64,000 nucleotides of DNA. Origin: an uncultured Lachnospiraceae bacterium. GTDB lineage: Bacteria > Bacillota > Clostridia > Lachnospirales > Lachnospiraceae. The notes below the pieces were generated by a model. The model was given only the letters and a program-made list of their open reading frames with translations, had not been told where the DNA came from and did no database searches. This document shows, piece by piece, positions 8,720 through 17,189 of the stretch; position 1 is the stretch's first letter, and every line of letters starts with the position of its first letter. The position numbers were made by a program, and so were the translations under genes. Location of the stretch: NCBI GenBank assembly GCA_910577015.1, contig CAJTKU010000002.1, positions 248,001 to 312,000 on the forward strand, written 5' to 3'.

Positions 8720-9730
8720 ATGAATTTAAGCATTATTGTGCCTGTCTACAACATGGCTTCTGATAATAAACTGGAATACTGTATGGATTCCCTGCTCAAC
8801 CAGACGATGGAGGATTATGAAATCATTGCGGTGGATGATGCGTCCACGGATGATTCCCTTGCCATTTTAAAAAAACTGGAGGCGCAGCATCCGGGGAAAC
8901 TTACCGTAATCGCCTCAAAGGAAAACCATCATCAGGGAGGGGCAAGAAACACGGGTATCCGCGCAGCCAGGGGCACATACATCGGCATGATGGACAGCGA
9001 CGACTGGGCTGCGCCGGATATGTACGAAAAGCTGTGGAAAAAAGCCGTGGAGACCGGAGCGGATGTGGTCGGATGCGACTACAGCCTGGTACAGGAGCAT
9101 ACCATGGAGCCGGGACAGCGTGTTTTTGTCAATACAAAAGAGCAGACGGGGATGCTGGATGAGGAAAAGAAAAAACTGCTGGTTTTGCAGTCAGGGAGCA
9201 TGGTGGTAAAAATATACCGGCGGGATATTATCGTGGACAACGGTCTGTGGTTTCCGGAAGATATTTTTTATGAGGATAACTGCATGTCCCCCCTCTGGCT
9301 TTTGCACTGTACGCATTTTGAACGGGTGGACGAGCCCCTCTATTACTATTACCAGCACGAAGCGTCCACGGTTCACCATATTTCCCTGCAAAAGTGCAGG
9401 GACCGCATGAGCGCCATGAACCTGCTCATTGAAAAGAGTAAAGCCTATGGTCTGTATGAGTCATATTTTGTCGAACTGGAGTTTAAGTATGCGGAGTTAT
9501 ATCTGGTAAACACGCTTTTTACTTATCTGGTAGGAGACGGAAAGAAAAAATATGCGCTGGTAAAGGAACTGAAAAAAACTATAAAGAAGAAGTTTCCTGA
9601 TTTCCAAAAAAATCAGTATTATATTGCCCGCATAGGGAAAGAGGAGCAGAAGCTGGTAAATCTGCTTATGAAATCAGAAGTGTTTTTTTTCTTGTATTAC
9701 TATGCTTTAAGGATTTACAGAAAGCTGTAA
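8720..9730 (+). CDS. GT2 glycosyltransferase
   Basis: A 336-residue GT2 enzyme with LSIIVPVYN at the N-terminus, VDDASTDDS near 38-46, MDSDDW near 91-96 and EDNCMSPLW as the region of the predicted catalytic base. A basic, lysine-rich stretch (GKKKYALVKELKKTIKKK) lies toward the C-terminus, followed by a hydrophobic tail that could touch the membrane. The ribosome binding site is AAAGGGAAAGAA. It is followed by a 52-base gap before the GT52 gene. A role in assembling the first repeat unit is inferred from position. Confidence 0.87.
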   Translation: MNLSIIVPVYNMASDNKLEYCMDSLLNQTMEDYEIIAVDDASTDDSLAILKKLEAQHPGKLTVIASKENHHQGGARNTGIRAARGTYIGMMDSDDWAAPDMYEKLWKKAVETGADVVGCDYSLVQEHTMEPGQRVFVNTKEQTGMLDEEKKKLLVLQSGSMVVKIYRRDIIVDNGLWFPEDIFYEDNCMSPLWLLHCTHFERVDEPLYYYYQHEASTVHHISLQKCRDRMSAMNLLIEKSKAYGLYESYFVELEFKYAELYLVNTLFTYLVGDGKKKYALVKELKKTIKKKFPDFQKNQYYIARIGKEEQKLVNLLMKSEVFFFLYYYALRIYRKL

Positions 9731-9782
9731 GGGAGAGTTTTGCAATTTCCAGAAAAGGGATAAAAGGGAAAGGAGTCCGGGA

Positions 9783-10850
9783 GTGAAGGAAAGAATTTAT
9801 GTTTGTCACACTTACTATCATGTGTATGTGACTTTTTTGAAAGAATTGAACCTTCCAAGGGAAAAAAGGGGACACGCCACCCTTGTGCTGAGCAGGATGT
9901 CCATTGATTTCGAGCAGTTAAAAGACAGGGTGGAAGCGACGGGGCTTTTTGAAGAAGTGATAGAGTTTGACGAAAAGGGAGAAGATTTTTTCCCCGAACT
10001 GGCCAAGTACCGCAAGGAGAAAGGAAACATCGTCCTTAACATGCTTGCGAGAATCCGCTTTACCAGGCGTTATGCCAGGCTGGAGGCGCCTTTTGTGCCG
10101 GTAGACTTTAAGGAATACAAGGATATCTATGTATTTTGTGATTCCGACCCCATCGGCTATTACCTGAACCAGAATAAAATCCATTACCATGCGCTGGAGG
10201 ACGGGTTGAACTGTCTTAAGAATTTTGACGCTGCAAGGTATGATAACAGGGGGCATTTCGGGTTAAAGGCATTTATGTCCTCAAAGCTGAACCTGATTTT
10301 TGTACAGAACGGATATGGAAAATATTGTCTGGACATGGAAGTAAACGATATCTCGGCGATTGCCTACCCTTGCCCAAAATACGTGGAAGAGCCGCGCCAA
10401 AAGCTGGTGGACGCCTTGTCACAGGAAGATAAGGACTTGATTCTTGGGGCTTTTGTCCGGGATATTGACAGCCTGAGGGAGCAGCTTGCCCAAAGCAGCC
10501 GGGACAATAAAATATTGATTTTGACGGAGCCCTTGTGTACACTTGAGGTCAGGGAGCAGATTTTTAAAGATATTATTGCCATGTATGAAAAAGAGGGCAG
10601 AATATTTATCAAGCCCCATCCGAGGGATTTGCTGGATTATCGAAAGCTGTTTGCGGATTATCCCGTATTTGACGCCACCGTTCCCATGGAAATGCTGAAT
10701 TTTTTCCCCGGCGTGCGCTTTAAAAAGGCGGTGTCGGTGTTGACGGAAATGAAGGCAATCCGTTTTGCTGACGAGGCAGTGCGCTTGGGCGCGGACTTCA
10801 TGGACAGGTATGAGGAGGCTTCCGTTCACAGGCAGAATGAGCAGATTTAA
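9783..10850 (+). CDS. GT52-family (sialyltransferase-like) glycosyltransferase
   Basis: The 355-residue product resembles family 52, which includes the lipooligosaccharide sialyltransferase Lst. It opens with IYVCHTYYHVYVT, the first strand and loop of the family, and has an YVFCDSDPIGYYLN segment and an ALEDGLN motif near 140. Near the C-terminus, FIKPHPRD is the conserved donor-binding His-Pro segment. It sits just before an ABC flippase and the pseudaminic acid genes (12609-17165), so the likely donor is a CMP-nonulosonic acid, here probably CMP-pseudaminic acid. The family call is fairly secure; the donor is inference. Translation starts at GTG 9783, with GGAGTCCGGGA just upstream. The protein should act in the cytoplasm. 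Confidence 0.75.
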   Translation: MKERIYVCHTYYHVYVTFLKELNLPREKRGHATLVLSRMSIDFEQLKDRVEATGLFEEVIEFDEKGEDFFPELAKYRKEKGNIVLNMLARIRFTRRYARLEAPFVPVDFKEYKDIYVFCDSDPIGYYLNQNKIHYHALEDGLNCLKNFDAARYDNRGHFGLKAFMSSKLNLIFVQNGYGKYCLDMEVNDISAIAYPCPKYVEEPRQKLVDALSQEDKDLILGAFVRDIDSLREQLAQSSRDNKILILTEPLCTLEVREQIFKDIIAMYEKEGRIFIKPHPRDLLDYRKLFADYPVFDATVPMEMLNFFPGVRFKKAVSVLTEMKAIRFADEAVRLGADFMDRYEEASVHRQNEQI

Positions 10851-10869
10851 GATAGAAAGGGATAGATAA

Positions 10870-12612
10870 ATGAGAGGTATTTTGAGGAAGATTGGAGTTT
10901 TGCTGGACGGTAAGCAGAAGAGATTCATGGCGCTGCTGGTGTTTATGATGTTAATCGGCGCAATTTTAGAAGTGGCGAGCATCGGGATTATCGTGCCTGT
11001 CATCACGGTGGTGATGGAGGAGGATGCGGTCACGAAGGACGGGGTGGTAAAGACTTTGTACGAATTGTTCCATATGCAGTCTAAGCAGCAGTTTGTCATA
11101 GTGATTATGCTGATGCTGGTGGCGCTGTTTGTGGTGAAAAATATATACATCTACATACAGCAGAAGGTGATGCTTAAATTTGTGTACGGCAACCAGTTTC
11201 GGACTTCGGAGCGCATGATGAAAAATTACCTGCGCAAGGGGTATGAGTTTTACCTAAACTCCGATACCGCCATGATACAGCGGAACATCACTTCCGATGT
11301 GAACAATATGTATGCGCTGATTCTGGCGGTTCTGCAGCTTGTCTCCGAGGGCATCGTCTTTATCTGTCTGTTGTGCGTGCTTATGGTATCCGATTTGGTA
11401 ATGACGGTTTTCATCGGTATTGTGCTGCTTATTCTTCTGCTTGCAATCAAGCTGTGGCTGAAGCCGATTATGCGCAAGGCGGGGGAGGACAACCAGAATT
11501 TTTACAGCGGCCTGTTCAAATGGATTTCCCAGACGGTACAGGGCATCAAGGAAGTGAAAATTGCGGGAAAAGAACAGTATTTTGTAAACGAATATATCAA
11601 ATGCGGCAAAGGATATGTGGATGCGGTGCAGAAGTATTCCCTGTATAACCAGATACCCAGGCTTCTGATTGAGTCGGTGAGCATTGCCTGCATGATTCTT
11701 TATATGCTGTTTCTGGTGCTGAAAGGGACGGACACCACCAGCATGATGACGACCATCGGCGCTTTTGCGGCGGCGGCAGTGCGGCTCATTCCCTGTGCAA
11801 ACCGCATCAATAACCAGTTAAACACGATTGCTTACTGTGAGCCTTTTTTCATGGGCGTCAGCGATAACCTGCAGGATGAAATAGACGGAAAAAACACGGA
11901 CATGTCCTTTGCGGATGAGGCGCAGGAAAAGCTCCCCGTTAAAAAGAGCATCCGTCTTCGGGACATTACCTATGCCTATCCCAACACAGACGCGCTGATT
12001 TTTGACCATGCGGACATGGAGGTGCCGGTGGGCGCGGCCGTGGGCATTGTGGGCGCTTCGGGCGCGGGAAAGACAACGGTGGTGGATATCCTGCTGGGGC
12101 TTTTGGAGGTAAAGACGGGTACGATTTATGCGGACGATAAGGACATCAAAACCCATTATCGGGCATGGCTGAAAAACATCGGCTATATTCCCCAGATGAT
12201 ATTTATGCTGGACGACACCATACGCCGGAACGTGGCATTTGGCGTTGCCAATGAAAGCATTGATGAGGACAGGGTCTGGGAGGTGTTAAAAGAAGCGCAG
12301 ATGGACGAGTTTGTGAGAAACCTGCCGGAAGGGCTGGATACGGGCATCGGGGAACGCGGCATCCGATTATCCGGAGGACAGAGACAGCGCATCGGCATTG
12401 CCCGCGCGCTTTACAACGACCCGGAGGTGCTGATACTGGATGAGGCCACCTCGGCGCTGGACAACGACACGGAGGCGGCAATCATGGATTCCATCAACAG
12501 GCTGCACGGGAAAAAGACCTTGATTATTATAGCCCACAGGCTGCAGACCATAGAAAAATGTGATATGATTTACCGTATTGAGGACGGAAAGGCAAAGAAG
12601 GAGCGCGCATGA
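10870..12612 (+). CDS. PglK-type ABC flippase, fused membrane and ATPase domains (first copy)
   Basis: A 580-residue half transporter: about six membrane helices in the first 330 residues, then an ATPase domain with Walker A GASGAGKT (395-402), signature LSGGQRQ (500-506) and Walker B ending in D524-E525. The architecture and sequence style match PglK/WlaB, which flips undecaprenyl-diphosphate-linked oligosaccharides, rather than a drug exporter. Two relatives lie at 46624 and 54694. Its placement between a GT52 gene and the pseF gene suggests it moves a pseudaminic-acid-containing lipid-linked unit. It ends in an ATGA overlap with pseF. Confidence 0.85.
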   Translation: MRGILRKIGVLLDGKQKRFMALLVFMMLIGAILEVASIGIIVPVITVVMEEDAVTKDGVVKTLYELFHMQSKQQFVIVIMLMLVALFVVKNIYIYIQQKVMLKFVYGNQFRTSERMMKNYLRKGYEFYLNSDTAMIQRNITSDVNNMYALILAVLQLVSEGIVFICLLCVLMVSDLVMTVFIGIVLLILLLAIKLWLKPIMRKAGEDNQNFYSGLFKWISQTVQGIKEVKIAGKEQYFVNEYIKCGKGYVDAVQKYSLYNQIPRLLIESVSIACMILYMLFLVLKGTDTTSMMTTIGAFAAAAVRLIPCANRINNQLNTIAYCEPFFMGVSDNLQDEIDGKNTDMSFADEAQEKLPVKKSIRLRDITYAYPNTDALIFDHADMEVPVGAAVGIVGASGAGKTTVVDILLGLLEVKTGTIYADDKDIKTHYRAWLKNIGYIPQMIFMLDDTIRRNVAFGVANESIDEDRVWEVLKEAQMDEFVRNLPEGLDTGIGERGIRLSGGQRQRIGIARALYNDPEVLILDEATSALDNDTEAAIMDSINRLHGKKTLIIIAHRLQTIEKCDMIYRIEDGKAKKERA

Positions 12613-13316
12613 GAGCATTGGCAGTCATTACCGCGAGAGGCGGCAGCAAAAGAATACCCAGAAAAAACATTAAGGAGTTTTGCGGAAAGCCGATTCTGGC
12701 ATATTCCATAGAGGCGGCGCTTGGCGCAGGCGTGTTTGACGAAGTGATGGTATCCACGGAGGACGCGGAGATTGCGGAAATTGCAAAGGCGCGGGGGGCG
12801 AAGGTTCCTTTTTTCAGGAGCAGTGAGTCCGCAAACGACTATGCAACGACCGCCGATGTGCTGCTTGAGGTTTTGGAACAGTACAGGCGCATCGGAAGGG
12901 AATTTGATTATGTATGCTGTATCTATCCCACAGCGCCCTTTGTGTCGGCAGAAAAGCTGAAGAATGCGATGGAGCTTCTGGCGGGACAGGGGGCGGACAG
13001 CCTGCTTCCCGTGGTAAGGTTCGGCTTTCCCCCGCAGAGAAGCGTTGTGATAAAGGACGGGCTTTTGCAGTTTAAATGGCCGGAGCATATGCTTACCCGC
13101 TCCCAGGATTTGGAGCCCTTTTACCACGATGCGGGACAGTTTTACTGCGTAAGGACGGACAGCTTTCTGGAGCAGAAAAAGATGGTGATGGAAAAGACGG
13201 TGCCGATGGTGATGCCGGAGTCCGAGGTGCAGGACATTGATACCGAGGAGGACTGGAAGGTTGCGGAGGCAAAGTACAGGGCGGTAAAAAAGGAGAAGGC
13301 ATATGAGGCAGATTAA
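12609..13316 (+). CDS. pseF: Pseudaminic acid cytidylyltransferase
   Basis: This enzyme joins CTP and pseudaminic acid to give CMP-pseudaminic acid, the donor for a glycosyltransferase. The 235-residue protein carries the CTP-binding loop ARGGSKRIPRKN (9-20) and the IYPTAPF segment. It also has an HDAGQFYCV motif near 175, which is typical of PseF rather than of NeuA for Neu5Ac. The PseF reading is strengthened by pseI, pseG and pseC directly downstream. It overlaps both neighbours (4 and 14 bases), so expression should be tightly coupled. Legionaminic acid is a less likely product, because the aminotransferase here is of PseC type. Confidence 0.88.
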   Translation: MRALAVITARGGSKRIPRKNIKEFCGKPILAYSIEAALGAGVFDEVMVSTEDAEIAEIAKARGAKVPFFRSSESANDYATTADVLLEVLEQYRRIGREFDYVCCIYPTAPFVSAEKLKNAMELLAGQGADSLLPVVRFGFPPQRSVVIKDGLLQFKWPEHMLTRSQDLEPFYHDAGQFYCVRTDSFLEQKKMVMEKTVPMVMPESEVQDIDTEEDWKVAEAKYRAVKKEKAYEAD

Positions 13317-14799
13317 GATTAAAGACAGGTGGATTGGGGAGGGGCAGCCGGCTTATATTATTGCGGAGATGTCAGCCAACCATGCGGGGAGCAAGGAGCG
13401 GGCAAAAGAGATTATCCGCGTTGCAAAGGAGTGCGGGGCGGACTGTATCAAGATACAGACATACACGCCGGACACGATTACCATAGACTGCCACAACCGG
13501 TATTTCCAGGTGGAGAACGGGACATGGGAGGGAGAAAATCTGTACTCCCTGTACGGGAAAGGATATACCCCGTGGGAGTGGCAGAAGGAGCTGAAGGAGG
13601 AAGCCGACAGGGTCGGCATCGATTTTTTCTCGGCGCCCTTCGACAAAACGGCGGTGGACTTTCTGGAAGGAATCGGAGTGGAGTTTTATAAGATAGCTTC
13701 CTTTGAACTGGTTGACCTGCCTTTGCTGCGCTATACGGCGCAGACGGGGAAGCCCATCATCCTTTCCACGGGCATGTCAAGCCTTGCGGAAATAGAAGAG
13801 GCTGTGGAAACCATCCGCAGCACGGGAAACAACAATTTTGCGCTGCTGCGCTGCGCAAGCGCATATCCGGCGGTTACGGATGAAATGTGCCTTGCCACCA
13901 TGCAGGATATGGGAAAGCGGTTTGACGTTCCGGTGGGCCTGTCGGACCACTCCATGGGCAGCGTTGCCGTTGTGACGGCTGTGGCGCTGGGGGCGTCTAT
14001 CATTGAAAAGCATATCTGCCTTGGCAGGGATATAGAAAACCCGGATTCCTCTTTTTCCATGGAGCCGGAGGAGTTTGCCGCCATGGTACGCGACGTCAGG
14101 CAGGCGGAAAAAGCGATTGGCCGTGTGCATTACGGGATGGCGGAACAGGAAAAGACAAACATTGTTTTCCGCAAATCCCTTTTTGTCGTGGAGGATATGA
14201 AAAAGGGGGATGTTTTTACGGAAAAAAACCTCCGGGTTATCCGTCCGGGTTACGGACTGCATTCCAGGGAGTACGACAATGTGCTGGGAAAGAAATGTCT
14301 TACGGATATAGAGCGGGGAACGCCGCTTGAGGCAGGGCTGGTCGCGGATTACCTGACGCTTGTTCCTGCCCGGAAAGAAGACGCGGCGCTTCTGTTTGCA
14401 TGGGCTAACGAGGAGGAAACGAGGAAGCAGTCTTTTTCCACAGGGGAAATCCCGTGGGAGACGCACGAAGAGTGGATGAAAGACAGCCTGTCGGGGGAGG
14501 ACAGGAAGCTTTATCTGGGCTTCCGTAAGGGGGCGCCCGTGGGAATGCTGCGGCTGGATTTGTCCGGCGCGGAGGCCGAAATCAGCTACAGCATCGATAA
14601 AAAAGAAAGGCACCGCGGGTACGGGCGGGAGATTATCCGCGCCGGGGAAAAGCTGGTTACGGAAAAGTTTCCTGACGTTAAAACGCTGTGTGCGAAAGTA
14701 AAGGCGGGAAATGAGGCGTCACAGAGGATATTTGAGGAATTGGGATTTGAGAAAGCAGAGAACGACGGTTTTGTGCATTATACAAAAAAATTGCCATAG
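13303..14799 (+). CDS. pseI: Pseudaminic acid synthase fused to a C-terminal GNAT acetyltransferase
   Basis: Residues 1-280 form the NeuB-type barrel that condenses 6-deoxy-2,4-diacetamido-altrose with phosphoenolpyruvate. Visible landmarks are AEMSANHAGS near 21, KIQTYTP and a GLSDHSMG segment. A SAF antifreeze-like domain follows (about 285-347). The family usually ends there, near 345-350 residues. This protein continues to 498 with a GNAT domain that has the acetyl-CoA loop RGYGRE from 438 and a NEASQRIFEELGF segment. Within the Pse pathway the missing acetyltransferase is PseH, so the tail most simply supplies that step. The two reactions are not consecutive (PseH acts before PseG, PseI after it), which makes the fusion notable. 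The start overlaps pseF by 14 bases. Confidence 0.88.
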   Translation: MRQIKIKDRWIGEGQPAYIIAEMSANHAGSKERAKEIIRVAKECGADCIKIQTYTPDTITIDCHNRYFQVENGTWEGENLYSLYGKGYTPWEWQKELKEEADRVGIDFFSAPFDKTAVDFLEGIGVEFYKIASFELVDLPLLRYTAQTGKPIILSTGMSSLAEIEEAVETIRSTGNNNFALLRCASAYPAVTDEMCLATMQDMGKRFDVPVGLSDHSMGSVAVVTAVALGASIIEKHICLGRDIENPDSSFSMEPEEFAAMVRDVRQAEKAIGRVHYGMAEQEKTNIVFRKSLFVVEDMKKGDVFTEKNLRVIRPGYGLHSREYDNVLGKKCLTDIERGTPLEAGLVADYLTLVPARKEDAALLFAWANEEETRKQSFSTGEIPWETHEEWMKDSLSGEDRKLYLGFRKGAPVGMLRLDLSGAEAEISYSIDKKERHRGYGREIIRAGEKLVTEKFPDVKTLCAKVKAGNEASQRIFEELGFEKAENDGFVHYTKKLP

Positions 14800-14845
14800 G
14801 CTGTAAAAGAGCGGGAAGGATGCCGCAGGGCAGGGTGGAAAAATC

Positions 14846-15871
14846 ATGGTATGGATAAGGGCTGATGCAGGTAAGGAAATCGGAATGGGCCATGTGATGC
14901 GCTGCCTGTCCATTGCGCTGGCATTGCAGGAGCGTGGACAGGAAGTCCTCTTTGTGCTGGCGGATGACGGGGCGGCAGGACTGCTTACGGAGAAGGGACA
15001 GGCATACACGGTTCTCCACACGGATTATGACAGGATGGAGGAGGAGCTTTCGCTCCTGCTTCCCATGCTGGAGGAAAAAAGGCCGGATATGTTTCTGGCG
15101 GACAGTTATTTTGTGACGCCCGCTTATCTGGAACAGGTCGGGAAGTACACGAAGACGGCTTATCTGGACGATACCTTTCCTTTTCCCTGTCCGGCGGATG
15201 TGGTAATCAATTACAATATCTACGGCGGGAAACTTCCTTACAGGGAAAAGGCGCTGCCGGGAAATAAGGAATTTTTACTGGGATGCGATTATGTGCCACT
15301 CAGAAAAGAATTTGGACAAAAAGCATACCGGGTAAACGAGCAGGCAGAAAATGTCTTGATAACCACCGGAGGAAGCGACAGATACAATCTGGCTTGCAGG
15401 ATACTGGAAGAAGCCCTTGCCTGCGGGGAAACGGGCAGCCTTTGCTACCATGTCGTCAGCGGCGCGTTTAATGTAAACCATGCCGAACTGCAAAAAATGG
15501 CGGATGAGCATCCTAATGTTTTACTCTACCGGAACGTGGGCAATATGGCGGAATTGATGGAAAAATGCGACATTGCCATATCCGCGGGGGGCTCCACCAT
15601 GTATGAGCTCTGCGCCGTGGGCGTGCCGGTTATCTGTTTTTCTTTTGTGGATAATCAGGAAAAAATTGTGGAAACTTTTGTTGAAAAGGAACTGGTATGC
15701 TATGGCGGGAATTATTTGACGGAGGGAAATCAGATGCCCGCCCGAATAGCGGAGGCTGTCCGTTATCTGAAAGATTTTGGGCGGCGGCAGGTTTACAGCA
15801 ACCGTGTTAAGAATCTTGTTGACGGCGCGGGGGCGGACAGGATAGCGGAAAAACTGATAAATCTGTCATAA
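14846..15871 (+). CDS. pseG: UDP-2,4-diacetamido-2,4,6-trideoxy-beta-L-altropyranose hydrolase
   Basis: PseG removes UDP from the last UDP-sugar intermediate of the pseudaminic acid route, giving the free sugar for PseI. The 341-residue GT-B fold protein has the diagnostic GMGHVMRC (13-20) with the catalytic His at 16, and an ISAGGSTMYELCAVG segment near 245 that binds the nucleotide. It lacks the C-terminal GNAT extension seen in some PseG proteins; here that domain is carried by the neighbouring PseI. It lies 46 bases after pseI and 100 before pseC, where a promoter is visible. Confidence 0.9.
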   Translation: MVWIRADAGKEIGMGHVMRCLSIALALQERGQEVLFVLADDGAAGLLTEKGQAYTVLHTDYDRMEEELSLLLPMLEEKRPDMFLADSYFVTPAYLEQVGKYTKTAYLDDTFPFPCPADVVINYNIYGGKLPYREKALPGNKEFLLGCDYVPLRKEFGQKAYRVNEQAENVLITTGGSDRYNLACRILEEALACGETGSLCYHVVSGAFNVNHAELQKMADEHPNVLLYRNVGNMAELMEKCDIAISAGGSTMYELCAVGVPVICFSFVDNQEKIVETFVEKELVCYGGNYLTEGNQMPARIAEAVRYLKDFGRRQVYSNRVKNLVDGAGADRIAEKLINLS

Positions 15872-15901
15872 AACGTTTTAATATCTTATTTTTAAAGAAA
15901 T

Positions 15902-15930
15902 TAGACATGTCACAGTTCCTATGGTATAAT
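15902..15930 (+). promoter_or_regulatory. Predicted sigma-A promoter before pseC
   Basis: The 100-base gap between pseG and pseC contains TAGACA (15902-15907), a 17-base spacer and a perfect TATAAT (15925-15930). Transcription would start near 15937, giving a leader of about 35 bases before the pseC start, with GAGGATG as ribosome binding site. The region is AT-rich, and no terminator is visible between the genes, so this is probably an internal promoter added to read-through from upstream. Confidence 0.65.
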
Positions 15931-15971
15931 TTGGATGAAATTTTATCTCAACAGTGAAATGAGGATGAAAT

Positions 15972-17165
15972 ATGGACAAACTTGCATTTTTCGGAGGCGC
16001 TCCCGTAAGGGACACAAAAATATATTACGGACACCAGTATATTGATGACGCGGATGTGGCGGCGGTGGCAGGGATGCTCAAGGACGATGCGCTGACCTGC
16101 GGCCCTAAGATAGCAGAACTGGAAAAACGGCTTTGTGAAATCACCGGCGCAAAGTATGCCGTTGCAGTCAGCAACGGTACGGCGGCCCTTCACATAGCGT
16201 GTCAGGCAGCAGGCGTGGCGGCAGGCGATGAAGTGATTACCACGCCGATTACCTTCGCGGCGTCAGCCAACTGCGCCCTGTACTGCGGGGCGAAACCGGT
16301 TTTTGCCGACATTAATGAAAGAACCTACAATATTGACCCTGTAAGCGTGGCAGCAAAAATGACGGAAAGGACCAAGGCCGTTGTAGCGGTGGATTATACG
16401 GGACAGGCAGTGGAACTGGATTCGCTGATGAAACTCTGTAAGGAAAAGGGTGCGGTCCTGATAGAAGACGCGGCGCATTCCATCGGCACAAAATATGCGG
16501 GACGTCCCATCGGCTCCATAGCGGATATGACAACTTTCAGTTTTCATCCCGTCAAGACGGTAACAGGAGGGGAAGGCGGCGCGGTCCTCACCAATGAGGA
16601 AGCGTATTATAAAAAGCTGCTGCTTTACAGGACGCACGGTATTACAAAGGATGCGTCCCTTATGGAAAAGGAGCCGGAAGGCCCGTGGTATTATGAGCAG
16701 ACGGCGCTCGGCATGAATTATCGGATTACGGATATACAGGCAGCGCTGCTTTTAAGCCAGCTTGACAAGCTGGACAGGTTCAGCGGGAGAAGGAAGCAGA
16801 TTGTCGCCCGCTATAACGAGGCGTTTTCCAAAATGCCTGAGCTTACGGTACAGGAGGAAATACCGGAGTCGGATACCACAAGACATTTGTATATCCTTCG
16901 CATCAAACCGGAAATGCTGACGATTGACAGACGGACATTTTTTGATTATATGGCGGCGGAAAACATCTGCTGCAATGTGCATTATATTCCGGTCTATTAC
17001 CATCCTTACTATCAAAAGCTGGGGTATGAAAGGGGTATTTGTCCGAAAGCGGAAAAACTGTATGAGGAGATGATGAGCCTGCCGTTGTATTATGCCATGA
17101 CGGATAAGGATGTGGAGGATGTCATAAGCGCGGTGAAAAAAATTGTGGATAATTGCAGAAAGTAA
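15972..17165 (+). CDS. pseC: UDP-4-amino-4,6-dideoxy-N-acetyl-beta-L-altrosamine transaminase
   Basis: PseC is a PLP enzyme that aminates the 4-keto sugar made by PseB, using glutamate. The 397-residue protein starts LAFFGGAPVRD and has the SNGTAALH PLP-phosphate loop near 57-64, DYTGQ and EDAAHSIG (PLP ring Asp). The Schiff-base lysine is K195 in FSFHPVKT, a typical PseC signature. PseB, the partner that supplies its substrate, is not in this window. The only 4,6-dehydratase here is the long membrane PglF-like protein at 30582. A promoter lies directly upstream. Family call is strong. Confidence 0.92.
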   Translation: MDKLAFFGGAPVRDTKIYYGHQYIDDADVAAVAGMLKDDALTCGPKIAELEKRLCEITGAKYAVAVSNGTAALHIACQAAGVAAGDEVITTPITFAASANCALYCGAKPVFADINERTYNIDPVSVAAKMTERTKAVVAVDYTGQAVELDSLMKLCKEKGAVLIEDAAHSIGTKYAGRPIGSIADMTTFSFHPVKTVTGGEGGAVLTNEEAYYKKLLLYRTHGITKDASLMEKEPEGPWYYEQTALGMNYRITDIQAALLLSQLDKLDRFSGRRKQIVARYNEAFSKMPELTVQEEIPESDTTRHLYILRIKPEMLTIDRRTFFDYMAAENICCNVHYIPVYYHPYYQKLGYERGICPKAEKLYEEMMSLPLYYAMTDKDVEDVISAVKKIVDNCRK

Positions 17166-17189
17166 ACAGGGAATAACGCTGGGTATACA

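Noticed and set aside
10870..12612. Multidrug or lipid A (MsbA) exporter
   Set aside because: The sequence style and the glycan-gene setting match PglK-type oligosaccharide flippases; two relatives occur in the same locus.
12609..17165. Sialic or legionaminic acid pathway instead of pseudaminic acid
   Set aside because: PseC-type FHPVKT lysine motif, PseG GMGHVMRC and PseF-type HDAGQFY all point to pseudaminic acid, and no UDP-GlcNAc 2-epimerase (NeuC) gene is present.
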